A DNA stretch of 64,000 nt from Megalonaias nervosa (GCA_016617855.1 JAECUM010001098.1:1-64000), one strand, 5' to 3'; counted from the stretch's first letter, positions 41,196 to 56,091 are shown. Program-made: numbers and translations. The notes: a model not told the origin generated them from the letters alone.

Positions 41196-43250
41196 GGTGG
41201 CACTCCAAAGTTTTGTATTTTGCATAGGGTTAGAATTTTAAAGAAAAAGAACTTCCCTACTTTTAATCATTGGTTATACTAGCTATTTAAAAAAGACCTT
41301 GTATGTCTTACGTATTGTTGAAAGAAAGTTTAATTCCCGTTAGTTTGGTATATGATTGATTGGTGTAGTATCGGTTATAGACTATAAAGCTTGGCCTTGC
41401 TTCAGATGTGTACCTCTCAAACCAACTGCTTGCTCCACATGGTCATTTATACTCCCTGGACTTCAGAGGTGAATTGTAAAAAAAGAGCCAATAACCTTTT
41501 TAATATTTTATATATTTGGTAATACATTCACTGCACTTTCAGAAGCTGGTATTGTCTAGTCAGACAAAATTCCATTTTCCTATTTTAATAACTGCTAAAG
41601 ATGGTGTACTTTAGACTAATTCAGGCTGATTTTTTTTTTTTTGCACAAGGAAGCAGTCATTTCAGTTAGCTGTGTGCTTAGATCATGTATAATTTCCACA
41701 AAGTACAATATCCAAAGACATTTCAGCCACAGTACATGCAAGTAACATAGTGAATGTTGCAAATGTAAGCAACTTTAATTATACCCAGTACTCTCTCAGA
41801 AGCTCATAATATCTGTAGAGTGTCCCTAAATGAATTTTTAAAGCTGGCTAAATGTGGATAAATGGATAGACAAGTAAGTTCAATAAAAAGACAGACACCA
41901 AGGTCTATTACCTATCCTAGTATTCTCTTTGGGGTATAATAAAAGTGTAAAAGTCAATAAGTTTTATTAGTTTTTATTTTAATATTAACATAGTCTAATT
42001 AAGACCATGAAAAAGTCTTTAATGTATTAAAATATCACATGCTCTGTTCCAATAATGAATAGCTCCTGGCACATTCCAATGATGGACTGCTTCTGGCACA
42101 TTCCAATGATGGACTGGTACTAGCACATTCCAATGATGGACTGGCACAATCAATTGTTGATGACAAATTCTTGACAATCACATTAATTAAGAAAAAAATT
42201 ATATTGATGAAAAATGTTAACAATGATGCTTATTAAAACCACATTTGATACAAAAATGAGCACAAACATATGATCTATATTTCACCAGAATCAGCAAATG
42301 CTGCACCATATTCATGTTGAAAATGTTATTTTCTCAAGAGGTACACAGTACCATATATAATTGCTTAAATGTCAACACCAACTGCAAACGCAGACCACGA
42401 TCTGCTTTTGTACAATGTGCCTGTAGACCAAGGTCTACAGTGTTTGTTCTACTGATTACTACTAGCAAACTACACAGACCCAGATCTGCCAGTCCATTAC
42501 ACAACAACAGATACGGGTCTTTTCAGTTTGCAGTTGGACTTCACTTATAAGTGGCGATAATAAACGGTGCTATGGACTAGAAATTTATAGCATCACTTAG
42601 CTAGCTTGTCTGATTTATCTCTCTCTAAAAATGTCTCCTGAGAATCAGACATCTTTTGAGTAGCTTATCCCAATGCTTTCAGGACAAGCATGGAAAATTG
42701 TGAAACCCAACATCTATCTGTCTACCGATCCATCTTCTTGTTACCATATTTCTGTTTAAATCACTGGGTGAAAATTTACAAAACTTGGTATTTATCTTGG
42801 CACTATGGTACTCATTTACAAAAAGGGGTATAGTTTTTTACTTGCTCTCCTGGGATCCCTGGGTAAGAGTGAAGGGTCAAGCTACAAAAATATCAATTAA
42901 CAAGTAACATCTTTAAAATATCTTTTGAACAAACTTTTTACATCCACGCAAAGCAGAATGACAAAATACATATTACAGAGATTTTTGGTTATAACCATTG
43001 GGTCTTAGTCCCCCAGAGGTTGGGTGGAGTTTGGGATCAGAGGAATATATGTAATAAAGTCGTCAGGGAAGCAGCCCTAGTTATCATTTGTGACAATGTA
43101 AGCTCATGCTAAGATGGATAAAATGTCCCATCAATAAGGAAATTGACCCAATAAATTGCCCAGGATGCAATACTTATTGATCACACCCAGAAATAGCTCC
43201 AAATGAAAATAAATTTTTGTGTGTGACCTTCACAACAATGAATGTAATAT
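41196..43250. other. gene-free stretch with a short 27-bp repeat
   Basis: At 42058-42140 the unit GGCACATTCCAATGATGGAC recurs about three times. Otherwise I see nothing identifiable. Confidence 0.5.
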
Positions 43251-43309
43251 GAGTTGAATAAACCTGAATGCAAAATATTACAACTGTTCATGCTGCTCAA
43301 ACTTACTGT

Positions 43310-43890
43310 GCTGTCATTATCCTCAGTAAATAATTATATACAGCTATCATTATCCTCAGTAAAGAATTGTATACAGCTGTCATTATCCTCAGTAAAGAAT
43401 TGTAAACAGCTGTCATTATCCTCAGTAAACAATTGTCTACAGCTGTCATTATCCTCAGTAAACAATTGTATACAGCTGTTCATTATTCTCAGTAAACAAC
43501 TATACAGCTGTCATCCTCAGTAAACAATTGTATACAGCTGTCATTATCTCAGTAAACAGTTGTATACAGCTGTCATTATCCTCAGTAAACAATTGTATAC
43601 AGCTGTCATTATCATCAATAAACAATTATATACAGCTGTCATTATCATCAGTAAACAATTATAAACAGCTGTCATTATCATCAGTAAACAATTTAAAACA
43701 GCTGTCATTATCATCAGTAAACAATTATAAACAGCTGTCATTATCATCAGTAAACAATTATATACAGCTGTCATCATCAGTAAACAATTATATACAGCTG
43801 TCATTATCATCAGTAAACAATTATAAACAGCTGTCATTATCATCAGTAAACAATTATAAACAGCTGTCATTATCATCAGTAAACAATTAT
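43310..43890. repeat. minisatellite, 33-36 bp unit
   Basis: About 17 copies of ACAGCTGTCATTATCATCAG followed by TAAACAATTATA. The first half has TCCTCAG and the second half TCATCAG variants, so the array shows two sub-blocks. Confidence 0.92.
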
Positions 43891-44354
43891 AAATAAACTT
43901 CCTCTTCCATAAGTCTATAAACTTCATATTATAATAAGTAAGTGGTGGTCTTTAAGAAGACTAGGTAAAATATGTGTGTTAAATTCATTTGAATCACATA
44001 TTAGAGTACTCAGCAGTTCTTCAATTTATCTCTCATTTCTGAAAGATATACTGAAACTAGTTAGTAAAATCTTTGAGGTTACAATGAAGATTGATTCTGC
44101 CAAATGCTGAGATCCCTATTTTAAAAGATCTCTTAAAATGAACTTTACAATATCCAATATATATTTTTCATTAGAATTTACAGTCTTTACAGAAATAAGA
44201 AAGAATGAATATGTTGAAATTCCCCTTCAATATGCCAAATGATAAACAGTAAAACAATGGCAGGTGGATGGGATTTTAATGGTCACCTGCTGAATGTGCT
44301 TCTGTACATCAATGCAGGCAAGATAATGACATTTTCCCACTGGTTTTAATATTG

Positions 44355-44648
<294 letters not shown>

Positions 44649-44689
44649 TCATTCATCTGATATATGCAATCAGATATTTAAAAAATCCT

Positions 44690-45870
44690 GTCTCTAACTA
44701 AATCATCAACCTTTCTATACCCACCAATCTTCTAGCTAACTAAATCATCAACTTTTCTATACCAACCAATCCTCTAACTAGCTAAATCATCACCTTTTGT
44801 AAACAACAAATCTTGTAACAAGCTGAAATCATCAACCTTTCTATACCAACCAATCCTGTAACAAGCTGAAATCATCACCCTTTCTATACCAACCAATCCT
44901 GTAACTAGCTAAATCATCACCCTTTCTATACCAACCAATCCTGTAACAAGCTGAAATCATCAACCTTTCTATACCAACTAATCCTGTAACTAGCTAAATC
45001 AACCTTTCTACACCAACCAATCCTGTAACTAGCTAAATTATTAACCATTTTATACCAACCAATCCTCAAAACCAACTGAAATCATCAAACTTTCTATATC
45101 AACCAATCTTCTAAGTAGCTAAATCATCACCCTTTCTATACCAACCAATCCTCTAACTAGCCGAAATCATCACCCTTTCTATACCAACCAATCCTGTAAC
45201 TAGCTAAATCATCACCCTTTCTATACCAACCAATCCTCTAACTAGCTGAAATCATCACCCTTTTATACCAACCAATCCTGTAACTAGCTAAATCATCACC
45301 CTTTTATACCAACCAATCCTGTAACTAGCTAAATCATCACCCTTTCTATACCAACCAATCCTCTAACTAGCTGAAATTATCACCCTTTCTATACCAACCA
45401 ATCCTCTAACTAGCTGAAATCATCACACCCTTTCTATACCAACCAATCCTGTAACTAGCTAAATCATCACCCTTTCTATACCAACCAATCCTGTAACAAG
45501 CTGAAATCATCAACCTTTCTATACCAACCAATTCTGTAACTACCTAAATCTTCAACCTTTCTAGACCAACCAATCACATAACTAGCTAAATGATCAACAT
45601 TTCTATACCAACCAATCCTCTAACTAGCTGAAATCATCAACCTTTTAATACAACCAATCCTGTAACTAGCTAAATCATCAACCTTTCTAAACCAACAAGT
45701 CCTGTAACTTGCTAAATCATCAACCTTTCTATACCAACCAATCCTGTAACTTGCTAAATCAACCTTTCTATACCAATCAACCCTGTAATGAGCTGAAATC
45801 ATCACCCTTTCTATGCCAACCAATCCTATAACTAGCTGAAATCATCAACCTTTCTATACCAACAGCAGTT
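44690..45870. repeat. minisatellite, about 40-bp unit, in a TANGO6 intron
   Basis: About 28 copies of CCTTTCTATACCAACCAATC with CTGTAACTAGCTAAATCATC. Variants GCTGAAATCATC and GCTAAATCATC alternate irregularly. Confidence 0.92.
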
Positions 45871-46479
45871 CACATGATTTGTTCAGTTCAATGCCATAAC
45901 TCCTCATGCATACAATCATTTCCATCAAGACCATCTTGTCTGTCATTGAAAGTGATCCCAAATCCCATTGCTTTACTTTATTTGTAATAGCTCATCACAT
46001 ATGGAGTTCTTCCTTCCACACAGGCATACATCTTTGGAACTGCTTGCCAGCAATAGCCATTACAGCACCTTCCATTGAAACCTTTAAAGTCTACATTGGC
46101 ACTGTAGGCCCCATGTCTTAGCTTATACTCCATGTGTTTTTTTAACCTTTTCTTAACTTGTACAAACAGTATTCCTTCACATATGTACATAGTTCAGCAC
46201 AGTGCGACTATACCTGCATGTGGACCAAGCACTTAACTGGAAAATGAAAATGAAGATAATCATTCAGGTACTTGAATACAACATTCTCAATCACTTTAAT
46301 GACACTGATAAAGAGAAGAGAACTTTGGCACGAAACAACTTTGCAAACAATACTCTGCCTGTAAAATCAATACTGCAGTCCATATTTTTGCAAATATTCT
46401 GTAGACATTTTGGTGAAATAACAGCAGTAAATAGGTCTGTATTTTAGTAACAGAAACCATACTGGATGAGTGAATGATA

Positions 46480-47480
46480 CCATTTGTACAAATCTGAAAT
46501 GACTTTAAGCCTGAACGATTTCTGTTCAAATTGATCAAATTCTGTCCAGTGATTTTTAACAAGCAGTAAAAGGTTTTCTGTTTTTAGTAATGGCAGCCAA
46601 GTCTGATTATGGATTAGCATGGCCCTAAAATCATTCACAGTACAATATCTGTTATCAAATTTGGTTGAATTCTGTTCAGCAGATTCTATGAAGTAATTTA
46701 TGGGTTCGTCTGGGGTTTTTTGTTAACTGCATCAATACCTGATGGTAAATCAGCATGATTTGTTAAAAAAAAACCCAATTGAATGGCCTTTGTTGTTTTG
46801 GGGTGAAAATGTTAAAATTTGTTTCCTATTTTTAGTATAGGTGGCCATGTTTGATGGTGAATAAACATCATTTGAAAAAAAACATTAAAGGCCTTTATAT
46901 GCTTTCTGCCAAATTTTTGGTCAAATTCTGTTCAGTGTTTTTTAAGAAGTCATTTCAAGGTTTTCTATTTTCAATAACAGTGATTACATCTGATGGTGAA
47001 TTGTCATCATTGGTAGAAATTTAAAAGGTCTTCTTGCCAGAATGCTTTGTGTCAATTTTCTGTTAAGCAGTATTAGAAAAAGTGTCATTTAAATGTTTCT
47101 CTATTTTAAGAAATGGTGGCCATATATGAAGTAAATAGGCATGAGTTTTACAAACTTGCAAGGCTTTTGTGCAAAGATGCTTTTTGTCAAATTTGGTCAA
47201 ACTGAATTGAGCTGTTTTTGAGAAGTCATTCAATGGTTTACTAGTCATAGCGATGGCAGAATTAATTGGCATTATCTGTAAAATTTTAAATGTTTTTCTT
47301 TTTTTAAAGCCAGGATGTTGTTAATTATATTTCATTAAATTCTGTCAGAGTTTTTGGTGAAGACATTTAAAGTTTTTATTGCTCCTTTTTAGTAAAAACA
47401 GATATGTTTCATGATGAATCAGTATTGTCTATATAAATATGAAAGGCCTTCAGACCAGGATGCTCTCAACTGTTGATGGA
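46480..47480. repeat. degenerate repeats of about 140-160 bp
   Basis: Recurring blocks: AATTCTGTTCAGTG, GGTTTTCTATTTTTAGTAA, GGTGGCCATGTTTGATGGTG, AAAGGCCTTTATGC. Five or six old copies; further copies at 48480-49170. Confidence 0.65.
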
Positions 47481-47973
47481 TGAACATGACATGCAATGGA
47501 TGATGCATGTTGGATGCAGGACAATGCCATATCCATGGTTGGCCATATAATCTGGTGAACTAGAGATTTGTAACTATAAAATTTTCATGCATTTAGCAAG
47601 CAAACTGAAGTTTTGAAAATAATATTTAATTTTAAAATGTTATTTAATGAATCTGTGCAAACTTCTGATGTGAATTTGTTGATCTTGTTTTAACAAACAG
47701 TGGACACCAAATATTAAAAGATATCAATAACTTGCTGTCTTCTTTTATTATCCACATATTTGATCCCTAAACAATAACTTGTAAGTCAATAAATGAGTTT
47801 GATATTTGTCTGAGCACACAGATTAGAGAGACAGAATGATATTTAAAAAGAGATTTAACACATTAGGCTCTGGGTAGCTTTTTAAACAACAACAGGATCA
47901 AATGAGCATGACATTTCAGAGTACACATCCTTGCATATTTCTGTTTCTATTTATGTAACATATGGTGACTAAC

Positions 47974-48087
47974 CTTCAAAGCATCTTGACCTAGACCTTG
48001 AAGCATTAGGGTCAAGGCCATAGCTCCTGCTTTTCTGACCTCCACATCCTTATCTGTCTTCAGCAGGCTGTTGCAGCACTCAAATAC
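47974..48087 (-). CDS. TANGO6: TANGO6, internal exon
   Basis: 38 codons between acceptor TTTCCACAG and donor AAG/GTTAGT, phase 0 on both sides. Translation contains DKDVEVRKAGAMALTLMLQG, a HEAT-like helix pair matching TANGO6 family sequence. Too short to appear as a long open frame, but its splice sites and phases agree with the exons on either side. Confidence 0.87.
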
Positions 48088-48479
48088 CTGTGGAAAGAGT
48101 ACTAAACTGAACACAGACTAGGCAGAAATTAAGAGGTATTCACCCCTCTCTATCTGATGTCCTCAATGCATTCTCCACATATCCAACCTTCTATTTTTAT
48201 TCCCCAGCTCACTGAAAGGCCTCCAAATTATTGAAACTTATTTTATCTTAATTCTTTCTATATTTTTCTTCAAAATTCAACAAGTTAAATCTTCTGTTTT
48301 AACAGCAACAAAATTAATATGTTAAACAAGAGGCCCAAGTAGGCATGAGAGCACTCATCTGGCTGACATTTTCCTAACAGCCAAACACAATAGCTGGCCA
48401 AGTAATCTGGGTAATTAGGATGCTTTCTGTTACAAAATTCTCCCAATGCTCTTCACTGCATGTTATGAAAACAACTGCT

Positions 48480-49170
48480 TTAAGGTTTCATTATTTTTGG
48501 CATCTTTATTCATATTTGATGACCCAACAGCATTGTTTATTCAATATTGAAAGACCTCTATACCATGATACTTTCTGTCAAATTTGATCATATTCTGTTA
48601 AGTGGTATTTATATAAGATTGTTTCAAATATTTTTCTGTTTTTAGAATGGGTGGCTGTATTTGATAGCAGATAAGCACAACAATAATGTAAAAATCTTAA
48701 AGACGTTTAGGCTAAATACTGTCCAATTTGGTCAAATTCTGTTCACTTATTTTTGAGAATGAACTGCAAAAGGTTTTACTATTTTCTGGTGACACCAGCC
48801 ATATTTGATGGTGGATCGAAATCATTTGTGTAAAACAGAAAGCTCCTCATATGAGGATGCTTTCTTTCAAATTTGGTCACATTCTTTTGACTACTTTTTG
48901 AAGTTATGCAAAGATTTTTGTTTTAAGTGTTCATATCTACCAGCAGATAAGTATCATTTGTATATTTACAGCTTTTATGCTAGGTTACTTTCTGTTAAAA
49001 AACATTCTGTTGCATGGGTTTCTTTTATGAAAATAAGTCATTTTTTTCTAGTTTTAGCAATGGCAGCCATGTTGGATAACGAATTAGCATCATTTCTAAA
49101 AGTCTGAAAGTTCTTCATGTCATTATGCTCTTCCCCAAATTTAGTCAAAATTTGTCCTTTGTTTTTGGGA
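48480..49170. repeat. degenerate repeats of about 140-160 bp, second block
   Basis: Same family as 46480-47480 (TTTGGTCAAATTCTGTTCA, GGCAGCCATGTTGGAT), in the intron between TANGO6 exons. Confidence 0.6.
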
Positions 49171-49564
49171 AGAGGTTTAAATTAGCAAATGATGAAGGAT
49201 GATAGATGATTCAAATTAGAAAACACAAGCTGTACCATGGGCTATACAATGAACTCAACATAACTAAGAAATATTGTTATCAATACTGCCTAATGCCACA
49301 AAATAATGGCCCTCTGTTAAAACAAACACTCTCATGGTTAAGATGCCCACTCCTTCACCTGTCTACAAGAAATTATTAGTTGGAGCACTGTTACATGTAA
49401 CAAGTAAAACAGACAGTTCCAAAATCAACAAAGAAGGAGAATATATGTAGTAACAAGTAAAACAGACAGTTACAAAATCAACAAAGAAGGAGAATATATG
49501 TGGTTAATAAACTTCGTTAGAAAGTATCAGGTATAAGGTTTGTGGGACAGCAGATAGTCATCCA

Positions 49565-50985
49565 TATTTTAATGTTTAATCTGGGTACTCCAATTGAACT
49601 CACCCATCACCCCAAGTATAATCTGGTTACTCCAACTGAACTCACCCATTACCCCAAGTATAATCTGGGTACTCCAACTGAACTCACCCATCACCCCACG
49701 TATAATCTGGGTACTCCAATTGAACTCACCCCTCACCCCAACTTTAATCTGGGTACTCCAATTGAACTCACCCATCACCCCAAGTATAACCTGGGTACTC
49801 CAACTTAACTCACCCATCACCTCAAGTATAATCTGGGTACTCCAATTGAACTCACCCATCACCCCAAGTATAATCTGGGTACTCCAATTGACCTCACCCA
49901 TCACCCCAAGTATAACCTGGGTACTCCAATTGAACTCACCCATCACCCCAAGTATACCCTGGGTACTCAACCTGACCTCACCCATCACCCCAAGTATAAT
50001 CTGGCTACTCCAACTGAACTCATCCATCATCCCAACTTTAATCTGGGTACTCCAATTGAACTCACCCATCACCCCAAGTATAATCAGGGTACTCCAAAAT
50101 GAACTTGCCCATCATCCCAACTTTAGTCTGGGTACTGGGTACTCCAACTGAACTCACCCATCACCCCAAGTATAATCTGGGTACTCCAACTGAACTCACC
50201 CATCACCTCAAGTATAATCTGGGTACTCCAACTGACCTCACCCATCACCCCAAGTATAATATGGGTACTCCAACTGACCTCATCCATCACCCCAAGTATA
50301 ATCTGGGTACTCCAATTGAACTCATCCATCACCCCAACTTTAATCTGGGCACTCCAGTTGAACTCATCCATCACCCCAAGTATAACCTGGGTACTCCAAC
50401 GAACTCAACCATCATCCCAACTTTAATCTGGGTACTCCAATTGAACTCATCCATCACCCCAAGTATAATCTGGGTACTCCAATTGAACTCATCCATCATC
50501 CCAACTTTAATCTGGGTACTCCAATTGAACTCATCCATCACCCCAAGTATAACCTGGGTACTCCAACTGAACTCACCCATCACCCCAAGTATAATCAGGG
50601 TACTCCAACTGAACTTGTCCATCATCCCAACTTTAGTCTGGGTACTGGGTACTCCAACTGAACTCACCCACCACCCCAAGTATAATCTGGGTACTCCAAT
50701 TGAACTCACCCATCACCCCAAGTATAATCTGGGCACTCCAACTGAACTTGCCCATCATCCCAACTTTAATCTGGGTACTCAGAATGGACTCACCCATCAC
50801 CCAACTTTAATCTGGGTACTCCAAATGAACTCACCCATCACCCAGCTTAAATCTGGGTACTCCAATTGAACCCACCCATCACCCCAACTTTAATCTGGGC
50901 ACTCCAACTGAACTTGCCTATCACCCAGCTTTAATCTGGGTACTCCAACTGAACTCACCCGTCACCCAACTTTAATCAATTCATA
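49565..50985. repeat. minisatellite, 42-bp unit, in a TANGO6 intron
   Basis: About 34 copies of ATAATCTGGGTACTCCAATT plus GAACTCACCCATCACCCCAAGT. Because 42 is a multiple of three, several frames stay open on both strands (for example 50099-50869), with the 14-residue repeat NSPITPSIIWVLQL. Absence of a start context or domain argues against a gene. Confidence 0.92.
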
Positions 50986-51344
50986 ATATTTTAACAGTTG
51001 CTATTAACTATGCAATTATGTGTGTCAGCAAAATGCATACATGCTTTTTTGTAAGCATAACACCTGATTAGCTTGTTTGCACTGGCTAAAATTACCATTA
51101 TTAAACAGCTAATCTAGTAACTAGTTTGTTCAGCTCAGTACAGCTAATTGTATCTGCATCTGTAGCCCAGCAAATTTTCATCGGTCTAGAAATGTTGATA
51201 AAATTGGATAATTTATTTCATGCACGAATGAGGATTTCAAAACCAACTGAACTGACATACAGAGCATCACCCAATTCATTCAATACATACTGAAATAGAG
51301 TGGTCTGTCTTACATGTAATCGACCATACTGGTCCTGGAGTTTT

Positions 51345-51598
51345 GGGGGGTCCCAGTGGCCGAGTGGTCTAAAGAGCTCTCTGTTACGGATCACTGCCAT
51401 CTCATTTCAGTCTGCGTGGGTTCGAGTCTCAGATTCAGCCAATGTGGGTATGTGAGAAAGCTTGCCAGTAGCTTCTTGTGGGTTGGCAGTTCTTTCCGGG
51501 GTTTTCCTGGGTTCTTCCTCCACCATTAATACTGGCCACCATGTATAGCCTATCATGTGCTGAAAAATGGCGTTAAATCCTACAACAACAACAACTGG
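51345..51598 (+). mobile_element. tRNA-derived SINE, family 2
   Basis: Head with box A CAGTGGCCGAGTGGTCTAAAG and box B GTGGGTTCGAGTCTC, a body with TTGCCAGTAGCTTCTTGTGG and TCCACCATTAATACTGGCC, and tail TTAAATCCTACAACAACAAC. The minus-strand copy at 58305-58566 matches throughout. Confidence 0.85.
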
Positions 51599-52444
51599 AG
51601 TTTTGGAAAAGTCCATTATTAATACAGGACAAAGCAGCAATGGCAGCTTTCATATGCCACATGTAAATAAATATCATCTGTGTCATCTAATTTCTTTAAA
51701 TTATTTTAAATTTCTACTTGATGTCTTTTTATGATAGGATCTGTCTAATGTGTAGTCACTGTGGCATGCAATGGCTGCCAAGACCTGTATCTAAAGTGGA
51801 TATCACATGTGATGCTGTGCTGAATGAACTAAAGTAACTACAGTTGCAACACTTCAGACACAATGCCAGCATTCCAAAATAAATCAAAATAAACAAACAA
51901 TGAGCAAAAAGAATGAAAAGAAATTAATTTCAATATTATAAATGAAAAATACTTTAATTTTAATAGTTACCAATTACTAAGCGATACATGTAATTTGCGA
52001 TTGTAATTTAAAAAAGGGAACAGCTCACTATAGCTCTTCTTATATTTTTTCCTTTATATTTCTTTTTCTTAAACTGTTTCAATCATGTTTATAATCTTGA
52101 AATTATGTTTCAAGTGATTAAGTCATTAATCTTCACCTCTGACCTTATATAAAGCTTTTCTCAAATGCATTTTTGCATGTTTTTTATTAGTAATATTTTT
52201 AATTTTAATCTGACAGAAAAGTTTCCAAGACAAATTAATTCAGGACAACTACTGCCAACATCTGAAAAGGTCTCATGTTAAAACAGAACATCAACCTAAG
52301 TTGTTGATCTGAACAAGTTTAAAAGAAAGTCTGAATGTAACAATACAAAAAAGTTTTTAAAAATTTGGGTGGCCATAGCAAGTTTCAAACTTGCAACCTC
52401 TTGTTTGGCAGTTGGGACACATAGACAAATGTGGGTGTTTATAT

Positions 52445-53370
52445 ATATATGAATTAGCCTTTCAATCTGACTGGCCATGAATTGACCTTTACCTGTCACT
52501 CTGGCCATGAATTAGCCTTTCAATCAGACTGGCTATGAATTGGCCTTTACCTGTCACTCTGGCCATGAACTGGCCTTTCAATCCGACTGGCCATGAATTA
52601 GCCTTTACCTATCACTCTGGCCATGAATTAGCCTTTCAATCTGACTGGCCATGAATTGTCCTTTACCTGTCACTCTGGCCATGAATTGGCCTTTCAATCC
52701 GACTGACCATGAATCAGCCTTTACCTATCACTCTGGCCATGAACTAGCCTTTCAATCAGACTGCCATGAATTGGCCTTTACCTGTCATGATGACCATGAA
52801 TTAGTCTTTTAATCAGACTGGCTATGAATTGGCCTTTACCTGTCACTCTGGCCATGAACTGGCCTTTCAATCAGACTGGCCATAAATTAGCCTTTACCTG
52901 TCACTCTGGCCATGAATTAGCTTTTCAATCAGATGAACCATGAATTAGCCTTTACCTGTCATACTGGCCATGAATTAACCTTTACCTGTCATTCTGGCCA
53001 TAAATTAGCTTTTCAATCAAATGAGCCATGAATTAACCTTTACCTGTCATACTAGCCATGAATTAACCTTTCAATCGGACTGGCCATGAATAAGCTTCTA
53101 CCTGTCAGACTAGCCATGAATTAGCCTTTACCTGTCATACTGGCAATGAATTAGCCTTTCAATCTGACTGACCATGAATCAGCCTTTACCTGTCAGACTA
53201 GGCATGAATTAGCCTTTACCTGTCAGCCTGGTAATGAATTAGCTTTTCAATCAGACTGGCCATGAATCAGCTTTTCAATCAGACTGACCATGAATTAGCC
53301 TTTCATTCAGACTGGCCATGAATTAGCCTTTACCTGTCAGACTGGCCATGAATTAGCATTTACCTGTTTA
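52445..53370. repeat. minisatellite, about 30-bp half-units
   Basis: Alternating TGGCCATGAATTAGCCTTTA-CCTGTCACTC and TGGCCATGAATTAGCCTTTC-AATCAGAC, about 30 copies, in a TANGO6 intron. Confidence 0.9.
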
Positions 53371-53394
53371 CATAGCTATGTTATTTAATCTTCA

Positions 53395-54350
53395 TTCAGG
53401 ATGAGTGGTGATAACATGTTCAAGATGGTGGGTGTGGTAACTATATTGAATATCAGATTGTCACAATATTTATTTCAGACGAACTAGACACCATAAGAAG
53501 TCTTCTTGTGAAAACCCAATGCTGATATATCTTTCCATTCAGAATGAGTAGCAATAACATGATTTTCAAGATGGCTGTCATGATGGCCATATTAGATGTC
53601 AGATCAATACCATTTTCATTCATGACCAACTAGACATAAGAAATATTTTAGTTAAACTCCATGTTGTCATGACAATCCTTTCAAGTGGAATAGTGATAAT
53701 AGTTTCAAAATGGCTGCTGTGGTGGTAATATTGATGGCTAGGTGGCACCATTTTCATTTCAGACTATTAGATATCATAAGAAGTCTTCTGATGAAGATCT
53801 CATGCTGATATGACTTTCGGTTCAGGACATGTAGTGAAAACAAGATTTTCAAGAGAGCTGCTTTGTTGGCCAGATCAACACCAGTTTCATTTAGACCAAC
53901 TAGGCACCCTAAGAAGCTACTGGGTGAAAATCCAATGTCAATATGACTTTCTGTTCTGGAGGAATAGCAATAATAACATTTTCAAGATGGTTGTCGTGGC
54001 AGCTATATTGGATGCCAGATTATTACCATTTTCATTTAGGACAAACTAAACATCATATGAAGTCTATTGATAATGATCATTCATTAATGAAGTGTGACAA
54101 TAACAAGATTTTCAAGATGGCTGCATTTGGATGCTCAAGCTGAACCATTTTCATTTAGGATCCAGTATACATCATTAAAAATCTTTCAGTGCAATCCCCA
54201 TGTTGATATGACCATCTATTTATGAGGAGTTGCAATAACAAGATTTTCATGATGGCTACTGCTACAGCCATACTGAATGACTGAGAAGCACCTTATCCAT
54301 TCTGGGTCAACCAGACCTTGGTAGGAATCTGTGTGTAAAGTGTCATGGCA
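53395..54350. repeat. tandem repeats of about 133-144 bp
   Basis: Seven copies marked by CAAGATGGCTG at 53421, 53562, 53706, 53850, 53983, 54113 and 54247, with ACCATTTTCATTT and AGACACCATAAGAAGTCTTC blocks between. Confidence 0.8.
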
Positions 54351-54845
54351 ATCCTCTAAGTAATTTAAAAAGATTAACAATAACAAACTTGTACTAACAG
54401 ATGGATGGATGGTGAACAATGGACAACAATCCAGCCCATAAGATCTTCCGTTTTATGACCAGACGCAGATGTATTTAATGTTGTGTCAGATTTAGTTTGA
54501 AATGAATCATTTATTTAAATTATTTATTGGCATTACAAAGTGCCCATATGACTGTTTGGACTAAATACTATTTGGGGATAATTATGAATTAATTCAAAGG
54601 AATTCTGGACAATGCCATTATTATACATCAAGAATGTTCACACCTCAGCACATTAAAAGCTATTGGTACATCAATACATTCAAGACCTGGAATTCACATA
54701 GCTGCCAACCCCGGACTACTAAAATACTGACTGCTTATGCCAAAAATACTGATTTTCAGGAAGAAATACTGATTTTTAAAATTTTACTGAATATATAACT
54801 ATTTACAACATCTACATCTGTCACTAAAGTAGGTCAGTAAGTTAC

Positions 54846-55406
54846 TTAATTATTTAATATCAAAGATACACATATTGCACTCTTGCACCTTCTTAGTAAG
54901 TCGTCAGACACAGGATGTTTATATGAGCCTTTTCCACACCTTATCTTTTCAATCATTATTGATTCCAATGTACCATCTTTCATGGATGATCTCAATTGTG
55001 TGCAATTTATTTTTACTGAACTAAAAATCCTCTCACAATCAGCATTAGAGTGTGGTAAAGAACGAAATCCTAACATAAAATAACAATCGTAAAGAAAGTC
55101 TCCACATAAATTCTTCATCTTAGACATCAGAATCCACACTCCATGAACAATATCGCAAGAGAATATTGTTTCAGTCAGGGAGCTGAGCTGGTATGAGGCA
55201 AACTGTGCTCTAAGCTTATCCTGAGCATCAGAAGAAGATTCACCATCTTTTTTCAGCAGTAACATGGAAAATTTCTTGAGAAAGAACCCGATGTCTGCAA
55301 AAGGGACCTCTAACCTTAAGCTAATATTTGCAACTCGGGCATGTGTCAGAACCTCATCCTTTAAGGGGAATTTAATAAAAGGTAATATTTTTATACAGCG
55401 TATCAT
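54846..55406 (-). pseudogene. hAT transposase, C-terminal part
   Basis: 186 codons to the stop at 54846. The hAT dimerisation region is clear: LPHSNADCERIFSSVKINCT (about residue 120) and RSSMKDGTLESIMIEK. The catalytic core and insertion domain that should precede it are absent, so it is inactive. Confidence 0.85.
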
Positions 55407-55838
55407 TGACCTCCTCAGAGAGGAAAGTTGAGTTTATGCAAGTTTTTGGTTGAACAGTATATCAAAACAAATTAGCACAGAAAGAAATGTTGAGAAAAAA
55501 TACTAATTTCGTGCAAGGGGGGAGAAAAAAACCCCTGCAAACATTCTGGCAATCAAAAACAAACTTGTCACAATTCACAGTTAAAATAAGAACGTAGAAG
55601 GTCTACAACTACGCACCTTTCAGTCTTTTCACAATGTAGTTATGCTCATTAATGATAGCCACTGTTTTCGTTCCAGCACATGAGTAATCCTTGGCGATGT
55701 TGCTGTCTGGAAAAAGTGTGTGAAATAAATCGCCAGCATCACTAGCAACTGAAAGAGGATGGTTTCTTTCTATAAGACATTTAGTAAAAAGAACGTCCGA
55801 TCTAATTACGTCAAGGTTCTCTCGGGTATGTATAAACT

Positions 55839-56091
55839 TCAGTTCCGGCTGTGTTGTTGATGATGAAACAGCAAGCTGATGTTTATTAGCTTTTCATGCT
55901 GTTTTATGTCATGGACGCCTCCATGCCCAATAGCGAAATCACAATTGCACAATTTGCAAAATGCAAAGTTTTCTCCTTTACGAGATGGTTTCACAAACTT
56001 AAAGATGATGGCATAGTTGTCCCTCCAATTATGTTTTCTTTTCTTTGCTGGAAAAAATTCTGGATCTTCTGCTTTTCTTTTCGACATCATG
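55839..56091 (-). pseudogene. hAT transposase, N-terminal BED zinc finger
   Basis: From the ATG near 56091 (MSKRKAEDPEFFPAKKRKHN) a BED-type finger follows: FCKLCNCDF (C-x2-C) and HDIKQHEK (H-x4-H type). The frame ends at 55839, well short of a full transposase. About 430 bp separate it from the C-terminal piece. Confidence 0.75.

Noticed and set aside
49569..50869. Long frames with 14-residue repeats on both strands.
   Set aside because: They are translations of a 42-bp minisatellite, which stays open because the unit is a multiple of three.
51218..51640. Minus-strand frames of 60 and 77 codons.
   Set aside because: They overlap the family-2 SINE and have no domain.
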